A stretch of DNA of 64,000 bases from the NCBI RefSeq assembly GCF_006912135.1, contig NZ_VIRS01000008.1, forward strand, positions 1 through 64,000, written 5' to 3'. Under the pieces are notes generated by a model, which was given only the letters and a program-made list of their open reading frames with translations, searched no databases and was not told where the DNA came from. This stretch comes from Cryptosporangium phraense. GTDB lineage: Bacteria; Actinomycetota; Actinomycetes; Mycobacteriales; Cryptosporangiaceae. Position 1 is the first letter of the stretch. Each line of letters begins with the position of its first letter. The translations under genes and the position numbers were made by a program. Shown here piece by piece: positions 1-8,895 of this stretch.

Positions 1-10
1 AACGTGAAGA

Positions 11-45
11 AGGGCCGCTACCCGCACCGGGTAGCGGCCCTTTTC
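11..45 (+). terminator. Rho-independent terminator
   Basis: A perfect 13-bp inverted repeat (11-23 with 29-41, loop GCACC) runs into a short T stretch. It probably ends a transcription unit that lies to the left of the window. Confidence 0.85.
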
Positions 46-54
46 GTGTTTCTA

Positions 55-79
55 GAGCCATCTCGTACAGAGATGGCTC
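55..79. promoter_or_regulatory. Perfect inverted repeat upstream of MFS gene
   Basis: GAGCCATCTC and GAGATGGCTC form a 10-bp perfect repeat around GTACA. No T tract follows on either strand, so it looks more like an operator or a 5' leader hairpin for the transporter gene at 132 than a terminator. The binding protein is unknown. Confidence 0.5.
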
Positions 80-131
80 CGAGCTCAGACTCTCGTTGGA
101 CGAGATGACCGACCCGGCGCAAAGTGGGCTC

Positions 132-1334
132 ATGACCACCCTGGCTCCATCCGCTTCACTGATCGAGACCCACCGCCCATCACGAGGGTTCTGGCTCGTC
201 GCCGGCGCATTCCTCACCGCGATGGCCTTCTCGACCGTCCCCGCTCCGCTCTACGCGATCTACCACCTCTCGCCCTTCGTCGTCACGGTCGTGTTCGCGA
301 TGTACGCGGTCGGCGTGGTGGTCAGCCTGCTGCTCGCCGGGCACATCTCCGACTGGGTGGGACGCAAGCGCATCCTGATCCCCGCACTCGCGCTCGAGGT
401 TCTCGCCGCGGTCGTCTTCCTCAGCTCCACCGCGTTGCCGGCTCTCCTGCTGGCCCGTCTGGTGTCCGGGCTCGGCGTCGGGCTGATCACGGCGACCGCG
501 ACGGCCTGGCTGTCCGAACTGCACTTCCTGGACCGCCCCGATTCGAGCAGCACCCGCTTCGAGGTGGTCTCCACCGCCGCGAACATCGGCGGGCTCGGCG
601 TCGGGCCGTTGGTGTCCGGGGTGCTCGCCCAATACGTCGACGCACCGCTGCGGACGCCGTACCTCGTGTTCGCCGTGCTGTTGCTGCTGGCGATCGTCGG
701 CGTGGGGATTTCGAGGGAGACGGTCGAGATTCGACCGGAGCGTCCGGCCTGGCGTCCGCAGCGGGTGCGGATCATCGGGCGCCGGTACCTGGCCGCGGCC
801 ACCACCGCCTTCACCGCGTTCGCGGTCTTCGGCCTGTTCAACTCGCTCGCGCCCGGCTTCGTGTCGGGGACGCTGCACCACCCGAGCCGGGCGCTGGCCG
901 GCCTGATCGTCTTCGTCGTGTTCGGAGCCGCCGCCGCGGCCCAGACCGCGACCAGCCGGGTCCGCCCAGGCGCCCGGTTCTGCGGCGGGCTCGCCGTCGA
1001 GGCCGTCGGTCTGATCGTCCTGGCCACCGGCATGGCGCAGGCGAGCCTGGCCGGATTCCTGGTGGGTGGCGCGCTGGCCGGTGCCGGGGCCGGCGTCGTC
1101 TTCAAGTCGGCGATCGGGTCGGTCGTGGCCTCGGCTGCCCCGGAGGCTCGGGGCGAGGCTCTCGCCGGGCTGTTCCTGATCGCGTACCTCGGTCTGGTGA
1201 TCCCGTCGCTGGCCCTCGGCGTCGCGACCCAGCTCATCGGCGCGACGGCGGCGATGCTCTGGTTCACCGGCGCGCTGCTGGCGCTCCTGGCCACGGGCGC
1301 CCTGCTCGCTCCGAAGACGTCACGGGATCGGTAG
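132..1334 (+). CDS. MFS transporter
   Basis: This is a 400-residue integral membrane protein of the major facilitator superfamily, probably a proton-driven efflux carrier with 12 membrane segments. The inter-helix motif A is visible as GHISDWVGRKR after the second hydrophobic segment. Long Ala/Leu/Val runs alternate with short charged loops along the whole length. The substrate cannot be read from sequence. The start is uncertain: TTG at 96, ATG at 105 and ATG at 132 are all in frame with no clear ribosome site. The ATG at 132 leaves a short cytoplasmic tail before helix 1. The 3' end overlaps the convergent AraC gene by 15 bases, and the 55-79 hairpin lies just upstream. Confidence 0.87.
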   Translation: MTTLAPSASLIETHRPSRGFWLVAGAFLTAMAFSTVPAPLYAIYHLSPFVVTVVFAMYAVGVVVSLLLAGHISDWVGRKRILIPALALEVLAAVVFLSSTALPALLLARLVSGLGVGLITATATAWLSELHFLDRPDSSSTRFEVVSTAANIGGLGVGPLVSGVLAQYVDAPLRTPYLVFAVLLLLAIVGVGISRETVEIRPERPAWRPQRVRIIGRRYLAAATTAFTAFAVFGLFNSLAPGFVSGTLHHPSRALAGLIVFVVFGAAAAAQTATSRVRPGARFCGGLAVEAVGLIVLATGMAQASLAGFLVGGALAGAGAGVVFKSAIGSVVASAAPEARGEALAGLFLIAYLGLVIPSLALGVATQLIGATAAMLWFTGALLALLATGALLAPKTSRDR

Positions 1335-2195
1335 CGGGGCGTCCGGGGCGGTCGTCCGCAGGTGGGCCGCGTCCTGGCCGGGTGGGGCGCCGAACAGGCG
1401 ACGGTACTCCCGGCTGAACTGGGACGGGCTGTCGTACCCGACCACGAACCCCACCGAGGTCACGTCCCCGGCGCTGGCCGCCAGCAGTGCCCGGGCCTGC
1501 TGCAGGCGGATGCGTTTCTGGAACTGGATCGGCGTCATCGCGGTGATGGCCCGGAAGTGCCGATGGAACGACGAGACGCTCATCCCCGACAGGCGGGCCA
1601 GGTCGTTGACGCGCAGCGCTTCCGCGTAGTGGTCACGAATCCACCGGATCGCCCGGCTGACGTGCGTCAGGTTGCTGTCGGCCAGGCCGATCTGCGCCAC
1701 GGTGGCGCCCTGGGCGCCGGTCAACAGCCTCCACAGCACCTCGCGCTCGAGCATCGGCCCGAGTATCCGCAGATCACCCGGGCGCTCGGCGAGCCGCACC
1801 AGCCGGACGACGGCGTCCAGCAGGTCGTCGTCGGCATCGCTGACCGCCATCCCCGGCGGGGTGCCCACCGACCGGGGGAGGTCGGCGTCCAACAGGATCG
1901 ACGCGATCACCGACGGACGGAGCTCCATTCCGAAGCCGAGGAACGGCGCCTCGGTGACGTAGCCGGTGATCGGCGCGTCGATCGTGACGACGAGGAACTG
2001 GCCGGCCGCATAGTCGTAGGTCCGATCGTGCAGGATGGCCCGCTTGGCGCCCTGGGCCACCACCGCGAGCCGCGGCCGGGAGGTCGACAGCATCGGCGCG
2101 GTCGGGCCCGCCACCGCGGACAACGTGATCCCGTCCAGCCCCGCCCCCGGCGCGTGCGCCGTGATGAGCCGACGCAAGGCGTCCAGTGAAGGCAT
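1320..2195 (-). CDS. AraC family transcriptional regulator
   Basis: A 291-residue DNA-binding regulator. The first ~190 residues resemble the AraC_N (cupin-like, ligand-sensing) domain seen in regulators beside aldo-keto reductases. The last ~100 hold two helix-turn-helix units, with RVNDLARLSGMSVSSFHRHF in the first and VGFVVGYDSPSQFSREYRR in the second. The ATG at 2195 is chosen over the longer frame to 2294 because the upstream extension is Arg-rich, lacks family character, and would overlap the next gene's start. It is divergent from the aldo-keto reductase at 2293, and the 97-base gap is the likely shared control region. Control of that neighbour is inferred from family habit. Confidence 0.88.
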   Translation of the reverse strand: MPSLDALRRLITAHAPGAGLDGITLSAVAGPTAPMLSTSRPRLAVVAQGAKRAILHDRTYDYAAGQFLVVTIDAPITGYVTEAPFLGFGMELRPSVIASILLDADLPRSVGTPPGMAVSDADDDLLDAVVRLVRLAERPGDLRILGPMLEREVLWRLLTGAQGATVAQIGLADSNLTHVSRAIRWIRDHYAEALRVNDLARLSGMSVSSFHRHFRAITAMTPIQFQKRIRLQQARALLAASAGDVTSVGFVVGYDSPSQFSREYRRLFGAPPGQDAAHLRTTAPDAPLPIP

Positions 2196-2292
2196 GTCCC
2201 CAGCGTACGATCCCGCCGAGGTTGGCAGGATCGTGCATTCGACGAGCAGCATCGGTCTACTCGCCCGACCGCGCCCGCGGTTGCATCGAAGC

Positions 2293-3381
2293 ATGCGAAC
2301 GAGCCTTGATTCCTACGTCACGCTGGGCCGCTCCGGCCTCCGGGTCAGCCCCCTCACCCTCGGCACGATGACGTTCGGGGAGGACAGCGGCTGGGGCTGC
2401 AGTCCCGAGGAGTCCGAGAAGATCCTGCAGACCTACCTGGACCGCGGCGGCAACAGCATCGACACCGCGAACATCTACACCAACGGGCACTCCGAGAAGA
2501 TCCTCGGCGACTACTTCGCGGCTCGGCCCGGCCTGCGCGACCGGATCGTCCTCGGCACGAAGTTCTTCGCCAACCTCTACCCGGGCGACCCCAACGGCGG
2601 CGGCGCCGGCCGGAAGGCGATCATCGCCCAGCTCGAGCAGTCACTGCGCCGGTTGCGGACCGACTACGTCGACCTGTACTGGCTGCACAACTGGGACCGC
2701 GGGGCACCGATCGAGGAGACGCTGCGGGCCATGGACGACCTGGTCACCGCGGGCAAGGTCCGCTACCTCGGCCTCTCCGACGTGCCGGCCTGGTACGCGG
2801 CCGAGGCGCAGACCACCGCCAGGTTCCGCGGCTGGTCGCCGGTCGTCGCGATGCAGTTGGAGTACTCGCTGCTCGAGCGGACGGTCGAGGGTGAGCTGAT
2901 CCCGATGGCCCGGCACCACGGCCTGGCCGTGATGCCCTGGGGGCCGTTGAAGAGCGGGTTCCTGTCCGGCAAGTACACCCGCGAGACCGCCGGCGCGGTC
3001 CTTTCGCCCCGGTCCGCGCTGGTCGGCGTCCCGTCGGCCGACGACTACGACGTGATCGACGCGCTCCGCGCGGTCGCCGGTGACGTCGGGGCGAGCCCGG
3101 CCGCCGTCGCGCTGGCCTGGGCGCGCGGGCGGGCCGGGGTCGGCTCGACGCTGATCGGGGCCCGCAGCGTCGAGCAGCTCAACGCCAACCTCGAATCGCT
3201 GGCCGTCGAGCTCGCTCCGGAGCAGGTCGCGGCGCTGGACGAGGTCTCGGCGCCGACGATGAACTTCCCCGCGGCCAACCATGCCCACCTCGCCCCGATG
3301 CTCCAGTTCTCCGGCGCGACCGTCGACGGCGTGCACACCGACGTCTGGTCGTCACTCGCCAACAGCCCGGCCCGGTATTAG
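2293..3381 (+). CDS. Aldo/keto reductase
   Basis: A 362-residue NAD(P)H-dependent oxidoreductase with a (beta/alpha)8 barrel. The catalytic tetrad is visible as Asp57 and Tyr62 in the SIDTANIYTNG stretch, Lys90 in LGTKFF and His132 in DLYWLHNWD. The N-terminal strand reads LGRSGLRVSPLTLGTMTFGE, typical of the family. The C-terminal cofactor segment includes LIGARSVEQLNANL. It would reduce aldehydes or ketones in the cytosol, but the natural substrate is unknown. The ATG at 2293 overlaps the false extension of the AraC frame. The end overlaps the convergent LysR gene by 30 bases. Confidence 0.93.
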   Translation: MRTSLDSYVTLGRSGLRVSPLTLGTMTFGEDSGWGCSPEESEKILQTYLDRGGNSIDTANIYTNGHSEKILGDYFAARPGLRDRIVLGTKFFANLYPGDPNGGGAGRKAIIAQLEQSLRRLRTDYVDLYWLHNWDRGAPIEETLRAMDDLVTAGKVRYLGLSDVPAWYAAEAQTTARFRGWSPVVAMQLEYSLLERTVEGELIPMARHHGLAVMPWGPLKSGFLSGKYTRETAGAVLSPRSALVGVPSADDYDVIDALRAVAGDVGASPAAVALAWARGRAGVGSTLIGARSVEQLNANLESLAVELAPEQVAALDEVSAPTMNFPAANHAHLAPMLQFSGATVDGVHTDVWSSLANSPARY

Positions 3382-4254
3382 CTGCGGGAGCAGCGCGAGC
3401 AGGGCCCGGGCGGCCGCGCTCGGCCGGCGCTCGGCCGAGATCGCGGCCGACAGCGGCCACTCGACGTCGGCCCCGGTCACCGGCAACGACCGCAGCTCCG
3501 GCGTCGCCGGGACCAGGAACCGGGGGAGCAGCGCGACGCCCATCCCGTGCCGGACGTAGTCCGCGCCGGTCGCGATGTTCATGATCTCGATGACCACCGA
3601 CCGGCGCAGACCGGCGGCGTCGAAGGCCCGGTCGGTCACCGTGCGGTTCCCGTAGCCGATCGGGAAGTCGACGAACGGCTCGTCGGCGAAGTCGGCCAGG
3701 CTCACCGACGCAACCCCGGCCAGCCGGTGGCCGGCCGGCACCACCAGATCCAGCGGCGAGGACGCCAGGTCGGTCAGCACGACGCTCGGCGGTGCGCCAC
3801 CCGGCAGCGAGACGAACGACAGGTCCAGCCGTCCCTCGGTCAGCGCCTCGATCAGGCCTTGCGAGCCCGACGGTTCGGCGCTCAGCCGGAGCTGCACGTG
3901 GGGGTACCGGCGGTGGTACGTCCCCAGCAGCGCGGGCAGGTCGATCAGGTCGATCGCGGTCAGCGTCCCGATCCGCAGCGTTCCGCGGACGCCGCCGCGC
4001 ACCTCCTGCACCGCCTCCCGGGCGTCGCGGGCCGCGTCCAGCGCGGCGCGGGCCTTCGGCAGCAGGACGAGACCGGCGTCGGTCAGCTCCGCGCCCCGGG
4101 CCGAGCGCTCGAGCAGCACCGCGCCGAGCTCCTTCTCCAGCGCCTTGATCGCCGACGAGACCCCAGACTGGACGATGTGCAGCCGGGCCGCCGCCCGCGT
4201 GAAGCTCTGTTCCTCGGCGACCGCGACGAAGAACTCCAGGTGACGCAGCTCCAT
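3352..4254 (-). CDS. LysR family transcriptional regulator
   Basis: A 300-residue LysR-type regulator. Residues 1-60 form the winged helix-turn-helix (ELRHLEFFVAVAEEQSFTRA, then QSGVSSAIKALEKELG). Residues ~90-300 form the periplasmic-binding-protein-like effector domain. It lies only 7 bases downstream of the FUSC transporter gene on the same strand, so the two are probably co-transcribed. That is unusual for LysR genes, which more often face their target. It may control the transporter or the convergent aldo-keto reductase, but there is no direct evidence for either. Confidence 0.93.
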   Translation of the reverse strand: MELRHLEFFVAVAEEQSFTRAAARLHIVQSGVSSAIKALEKELGAVLLERSARGAELTDAGLVLLPKARAALDAARDAREAVQEVRGGVRGTLRIGTLTAIDLIDLPALLGTYHRRYPHVQLRLSAEPSGSQGLIEALTEGRLDLSFVSLPGGAPPSVVLTDLASSPLDLVVPAGHRLAGVASVSLADFADEPFVDFPIGYGNRTVTDRAFDAAGLRRSVVIEIMNIATGADYVRHGMGVALLPRFLVPATPELRSLPVTGADVEWPLSAAISAERRPSAAARALLALLPQLIPGRAVGE

Positions 4255-4261
4255 ACCGGGA

Positions 4262-6430
4262 CTATCCCAAACGGGCGAACAGGCCCTGGGCGTGCTCGGC
4301 CGCCCCGGCCGGTTCGACCAGCCGCTCCTGGATCCGGCGGGTGGCGTCGAGGTGATCGGCGGTCCAGATCACCCGCACGGCCGTGTCGGCCTCCGAACCG
4401 GCCAGATCGCGACGGACCGCGTCGATCAGCACCAGGTCGGCGTCCGCGTCGGCGGGCAGCGGCGGCGGGGCCGGACGGTCGGCCGCGAGCTGGGCCGCGA
4501 ACTCCTCGTACCAGCCGGTGACCTCCGCGCTGCGGCGGCGCAGCTCCTTCCGGGCGGCGGCCCGGTCACCCGGCCCGGCCGGCGAGTCCTCCCACAGCGC
4601 GAGCATCCCGTCGGCCGCCAGCCGGAGCGTCGCCACGCCCGTCACCAGCGTCGCCATCTCGGCCAGCGGCGTCGGCTTGGGACCGCGGTCGGCCACGTAC
4701 GTCCGCAGGGTGTCGTCGAGACGGCGGCTGGACGCGGCGGCGGCCAGCCGCGCAGCGTCCGGAGGGGGAGTGGTGGCCCGTTCGCAGCGGGCGGCCGCGT
4801 AGGTGACGGAGGCGTCCACGTACCGGGCGCTGTCGAGATACGCCTCGGAGAGTGCGATCCGGAGGGTCGCGGCGGCGCCGCGAGGCCAGAACAACAGACC
4901 GACGATCAGGCTGACCGCACAGCCCAGGCCGACGTCCTCCAGGCGGACGAGGCCCAGCTCCCACCCGGCCGGCGCGGTCAGGTTGAACAGGATCAGCAGC
5001 GTCACGGTGAACGCGGCCTGACCGGTGGCGAAGCCGATCAGCGCGGGGGCGATCCCGGCGATCAGCACCGCGATCGGCAGCAGCACCCAGAGCAGCGTCG
5101 TGTCGCTGCCAACCAGTGCGAGCACGGCCGAGCCGATCGCGAACCCGATCGTGGTGCCGAGGACGCCCCGGGCGATCGTCTGGCCGGTGGCCAGCGCGTT
5201 CGAGCGCAGCACGGAGAGCGTGCCGAGCACCACCCAGAACCCGTGCGAGACGCCGCTGAGGTCGGCGACGACGACCGCCAGCGCGAGCCCGGCCGCACCC
5301 CGGACGCTGTTGTGCAGCCAGACCGAGTGCCATTCGATGTGCGCGGAGGCGCGCTCGACGGCCGAGCGCCAGGCGCCGGTGACGCTGCCCGGCTGAAGTC
5401 CGAGGAGGCGTTCCCACCAGCCCCGACGCTCGGCCGCGGCCGCGGTGGCGACGTTGCCGGCGATCAGCGAGATGACGAACGTGAGCTCCTCGGCCCGGAA
5501 GCTCGGTTCGAGCGCGGTCAGCAGGGTGTCGGGGGTGGCGGGCAGGCTGTCGCCGGCGCGGCTCTCGAGTTCCTCGAGCGCGGTGTGCAGGGCGTCCGTG
5601 GCGGCCTGCAGTGACCGGTCGGACGATGGGCTCTCCAGCAGGTCGGCGCTGCGGTCGAGCACGTCGGCGGCGGCCCGGCGGACGGCGTCGACCGCGTCGG
5701 AGTGATCGGCCCGAGCGGGCAGCGGATCGTCGGTGAGAATGACGCCGAGCAGCGCGAACTCGTCGACCAGACGGACCAGCGTCCGGGCCGCGGTGGTGAG
5801 GCCGGTCGGGCGGTTGGGCGAGCTCAGGAACGTCCGGTGCAGGGCCGCGATCGCGTCGCCGGCGTCCGCGCCCGACCGCAGGTGTTCGGCGACCGCCCGG
5901 GCGGCCCGCGTCATCGCCGCGCGCAGTTTGTCGTCCGAACGGGTCGGCCAGAGCAGCGTGATCGCGAGCAGCGAGGCCACCGACGCGAGGCCCCACCCGA
6001 GCAGCCGGTCGGGGATCGAGGAGACCGGCCCCGGCACCGAGATCGACAGGATCGCCGCCAGCACCAGCGGCGTCGCCGCGCTGGCCAGCACCGAGCTGAC
6101 CACTCCGGAGAACAGCACCGCGAACGCGACGACCGCCATCACGATCGCGCCCAGCCAGAGTGTGCCGCCGGCCGGCGTGGCCACGCAGATGATGACCGCG
6201 CCGGTCACGATCAGCAGCAGTTGGCCCTGCAAGCGGGCGTGCATCGGCCCGGTGAACTCGACGAACAGCACCTGCGCGAACGACCCGAAGCTAGCGAACA
6301 ACGCGGCGGTCGGGTTGTCGAGGACGTGTCCGGCAAAGGCGAACATCGTCGGCATCACGACGGCTGCCCGGGCCGCCCGGCGCACTGCTCCGTTGTTCCA
6401 GTACCGCACCAGCCACTCGCGCATGCGCAC
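4262..6430 (-). CDS. FUSC family membrane protein
   Basis: A 722-residue inner-membrane protein of the fusaric-acid-resistance/aromatic-acid exporter type (FUSC/YccS fold). It has two hydrophobic blocks, residues ~15-165 and ~370-520, each with about six membrane segments. Cytoplasmic helical regions follow each block, including LLWPTRSDDKLRAAMTRAAR after the first and LLFWPRGAAATLRIALSEAY after the second; the LxWP motif in both is characteristic. It probably exports aromatic or amphipathic weak acids, substrate unknown. The start is MRMREW, with an internal Met at residue 3 as an alternative. It leads into the LysR gene 7 bases downstream. Confidence 0.9.
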   Translation of the reverse strand: MRMREWLVRYWNNGAVRRAARAAVVMPTMFAFAGHVLDNPTAALFASFGSFAQVLFVEFTGPMHARLQGQLLLIVTGAVIICVATPAGGTLWLGAIVMAVVAFAVLFSGVVSSVLASAATPLVLAAILSISVPGPVSSIPDRLLGWGLASVASLLAITLLWPTRSDDKLRAAMTRAARAVAEHLRSGADAGDAIAALHRTFLSSPNRPTGLTTAARTLVRLVDEFALLGVILTDDPLPARADHSDAVDAVRRAAADVLDRSADLLESPSSDRSLQAATDALHTALEELESRAGDSLPATPDTLLTALEPSFRAEELTFVISLIAGNVATAAAAERRGWWERLLGLQPGSVTGAWRSAVERASAHIEWHSVWLHNSVRGAAGLALAVVVADLSGVSHGFWVVLGTLSVLRSNALATGQTIARGVLGTTIGFAIGSAVLALVGSDTTLLWVLLPIAVLIAGIAPALIGFATGQAAFTVTLLILFNLTAPAGWELGLVRLEDVGLGCAVSLIVGLLFWPRGAAATLRIALSEAYLDSARYVDASVTYAAARCERATTPPPDAARLAAAASSRRLDDTLRTYVADRGPKPTPLAEMATLVTGVATLRLAADGMLALWEDSPAGPGDRAAARKELRRRSAEVTGWYEEFAAQLAADRPAPPPLPADADADLVLIDAVRRDLAGSEADTAVRVIWTADHLDATRRIQERLVEPAGAAEHAQGLFARLG

Positions 6431-6558
6431 AGCACATCATTCGGAAATGCAGACCGCTACTGTGCGGGGCCGGGGGGCAAAGGTGAGAGTTTGGAGGCGT
6501 GACGCGCCGTGCGGGTCGGGGCTGCCGGCCCGGGGCGCGACTGTGGCCCCAGCGACCT

Positions 6559-7444
6559 CCGGTGCGACCGCAGCCGGGTCTCGGCCTCATCGGTGGTGGT
6601 CGCCACGTCCGCTGCCGACGGCTGCAGAGCGGCTGAAACCAGCCGAGCTGCGGCGAACCGCCAGTACGACGAGATCTTCGGCAACGGTGGCAGGCCGCGG
6701 CCGAACCCGTGCCGCGGGTCGGTCGGGTTCCAGGCGTTTGAGCCAGCTCCCGGCGTCGTAGCTGTCGCCGTCGAACGGCTTTGCTGGCGTGCCGGAACGC
6801 GATGACCTGTCTGAGCGTCGCGCAGGCCAGCGTGCCCGTGTTCGCTGGGATTCCGGTCGGCCGTGCTCGGTTGATCGTGCGCGTCCACGTACGAGATCGC
6901 CTCGCGGCGGACGCCGTGTACCCGCCCACCTCGTGCAGCTGGCCGGTGAGCTCGGTCCGGATGCGATTCTGCGCCGCCGGATCAGCCGGCCTCCAGCGAA
7001 GCCCGGCGTCCGTGGGTCTGCCGGCCGGATCGGCCTCGGCCGCGTTGAGCACCGCAGGTTGTCGGCGACCTCGCCGAAGTCCCAGCCCTCGCGCAGCGCG
7101 ATCATCTGCGCCCTCGGGCGGAAGCCCATCAGGTCGTGCGCGGGCCGAGGCCGGGCACCGCGTCCACCATCGCGCGGACCTCGGCCGGGCCAGGGCCGGG
7201 GTCGACCGCGTACGAGCACTCGGGCCGGAAGCGTCGCAGTCCGCGACCACCGCGACCACCGCGACCAGCGCCTGCTGGCGGTCGCTGCCCGGCGGAAGGC
7301 CGCCGAGGGCGGCGCCGATCAAGAAGCACCGTCACCGCGAAGCGGCACGGGCGGGCCGCCCGGGGCCGGGAACCCGGTGATCGTCCAGAGGCCGTCGGGC
7401 GCGTCCGCCGTCGACGCCCAGAGCACTAGCGTCAGAGCCCGTCG
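6559..7444 (-). pseudogene. Decayed pullulanase (GH13) remnant
   Basis: No single frame is intact, but consecutive pieces in different minus-strand frames follow the order of an actinobacterial pullulanase-type alpha-1,6-glucosidase. They read: LVLWAS and DGLWTITG (7423-7370), LGGLPPGSDRQQALVA (7305-7255), SYAVDP then AEVRAMVDAVPGLG (~7215-7145), HDLMGF then REGWDFGEVADNLR (7138-7052), NRIRTELTGQL and GGYTAS (~6970-6905), YVDAHD (6891-6874), FDGDSYDAGSWL (6775-6740), and GFGRGLPP to QPSAADVA (6708-6594). At least six frame changes and several internal deletions separate them. The pieces total under 0.9 kb, against well over 2.5 kb for an intact gene. The family match comes from remembered motifs and was not searched. 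Confidence 0.75.
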
Positions 7445-7492
7445 TGCCAGCTGAGGCGAGCGCCCGGATACCGTCGAGTGGGCCCACCCCCG

Positions 7493-7873
7493 TCAGAGGC
7501 GGGTGAAGAACGTCCGGTTCGCCGGCCGGGCCAGCAACACGAGGATCGCCAGCGCGCCGAGGGCCGGGCGGTGCGCGAGCGTCGCGGTCAGCACCACGTT
7601 CACCGTCACGTACGCCACCGTCATCACGAACGCGATCCGGCTCCCGAGCAGGAGCCCGATCGCCACCACCCCGGTGCCGACCGCGCCGAGGCCGAGCAGC
7701 AGCGCCGTCGTGAGGTCGGTGGCCTCGGACGCGTGCAGGATCGCGCCCAGCAGGAGCGCCGCCGCGTGCAGTCCGACGAGGAACGCCGCCACCAGCACCC
7801 GCAGCGGCCGCTGGGGGCCGGCCTCGGGCCGCCGTATCGCCGGTATACCGCGTAACACGGTCACTCCGTTCAT
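7493..7873 (-). CDS. Small four-helix membrane protein
   Basis: A 126-residue protein of unknown function. After a basic N-terminus (~30 residues) there are about four hydrophobic segments (VLVAAFLVGLHAAALLLGAI, then LLLGLGAVGTGVVAIGLLLG, IAFVMTVAYVTVNVVLTATL and LGALAILVLLA), so it should sit in the cytoplasmic membrane. The ATG at 7873 is preferred over the longer frame because AGGGAGG lies 6-7 bases upstream and the extension is Arg-rich. It stands alone, divergent from the LLM oxidoreductase at 8007. Confidence 0.75.
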   Translation of the reverse strand: MNGVTVLRGIPAIRRPEAGPQRPLRVLVAAFLVGLHAAALLLGAILHASEATDLTTALLLGLGAVGTGVVAIGLLLGSRIAFVMTVAYVTVNVVLTATLAHRPALGALAILVLLARPANRTFFTRL

Positions 7874-8006
7874 CGGATCCTCCCTGGGTTCGCGCCGTAA
7901 CCCCAGCGTGCGGCCGATTCCGCGACGGCACCGTCCGGCCCGGGACGGCGGATCTGTTCGCGCGCCGACGGTTGTCCTCGGCGCCGGCAAAAGCTAGGAA
8001 CAGGGC

Positions 8007-8888
8007 ATGACCTCACTCGGCGTCGTATTCCGTCCGCAAGTTCCTCCGGAGCGTCTGATCGCGGCCGCGCGCGCGGCCGACGAGGCCGGGCTCGACGAGC
8101 TCTGGCTGTGGGAGGACTGCTTCTGGGAGAGCGGCATCGCGCCGGCCGCGGCCGCGCTGGCCAGCACGACCCGGATCAAGGTCGGGATCGGCCTGCTGCC
8201 GGTCCCGTTCCGGAACGCGGTGATCACCGCGATGGAGTTCGCGACCCTCGAGCGGATGTTCCCCGGCCGTTTCCTGCCGGGCGTCGGCCACGGCGTCCAG
8301 GAATGGATGGAGCAGGTCGGAGCCCGGGCGTCCTCGCCGTTGACCCTCCTCCGTGAACATCTGGACGCGATGCGAGCCCTGTTGCGGGGCGAAGAGGTGA
8401 GCACCGACGGCCGGTACGTGAAGCTGGACAGGGTCAAGCTCGACTGGCCGCCCGCGAACGTGCCGAAGATCCTGGCCGGCGCGGTCGGGCCGAAGACGCT
8501 GAAGCTGGCCGGCGAGTCCGCCGACGGCACGATCCTCGACGGCCAGAACTCGCCCGACCGGGTGCGCTGGGCCAAGACCCAGATCGACGAGGGCCGGGCG
8601 GCGGCCGGTCGCACCGACCCGCACCACGTCGTCGTGTTCACGCACGCGGCGACCGGGCCGGGCGGGGCCGAGCGGGTCCGGCGCGAGCAGGTGGCGTTCG
8701 GCAACGACCCCGACCTCGGCGTCTCCGGCGGGCCGGACGACTTCGCCGCGCTCGCCGCCCAGTACATCGACGCCGGTGCCGACAGCCTGGTCTTCACGCC
8801 CACCGCGGACGAGCCCGAGGTCGAGAGCTTCATCCGGTTCGTCGCCGGGGAGGTCAAGCCGCTGATTTCTCGAACATCTGTGCGATAG
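8007..8888 (+). CDS. LLM class F420-dependent oxidoreductase
   Basis: A 293-residue luciferase-like (beta/alpha)8 barrel protein of the group that usually binds coenzyme F420 in actinobacteria. The N-terminal strand reads LGVVFRPQ, followed by AARAADEAGLDELWLWED, IKVGIGLLPVPFRN and GRFLPGVGHG. The middle holds IDEGRAAAGRTDPHHVV. It would carry out hydride transfer on an unknown substrate, and an FMN-dependent member cannot be excluded. DNA polymerase IV starts 7 bases after its stop, so the two are probably co-transcribed. Confidence 0.88.
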   Translation: MTSLGVVFRPQVPPERLIAAARAADEAGLDELWLWEDCFWESGIAPAAAALASTTRIKVGIGLLPVPFRNAVITAMEFATLERMFPGRFLPGVGHGVQEWMEQVGARASSPLTLLREHLDAMRALLRGEEVSTDGRYVKLDRVKLDWPPANVPKILAGAVGPKTLKLAGESADGTILDGQNSPDRVRWAKTQIDEGRAAAGRTDPHHVVVFTHAATGPGGAERVRREQVAFGNDPDLGVSGGPDDFAALAAQYIDAGADSLVFTPTADEPEVESFIRFVAGEVKPLISRTSVR

Positions 8889-8895
8889 TTAGTGG

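Noticed and set aside
180-1294. Long minus-strand open frames opposite the first MFS gene
   Set aside because: Both are Arg/Ala/Gly-rich mirror frames of a well-supported transporter, with no family features.
6431-6558. Extension of the pullulanase remnant to the FUSC start
   Set aside because: After the SAADVA region no further family motif could be matched, so the boundary is set at 6559.
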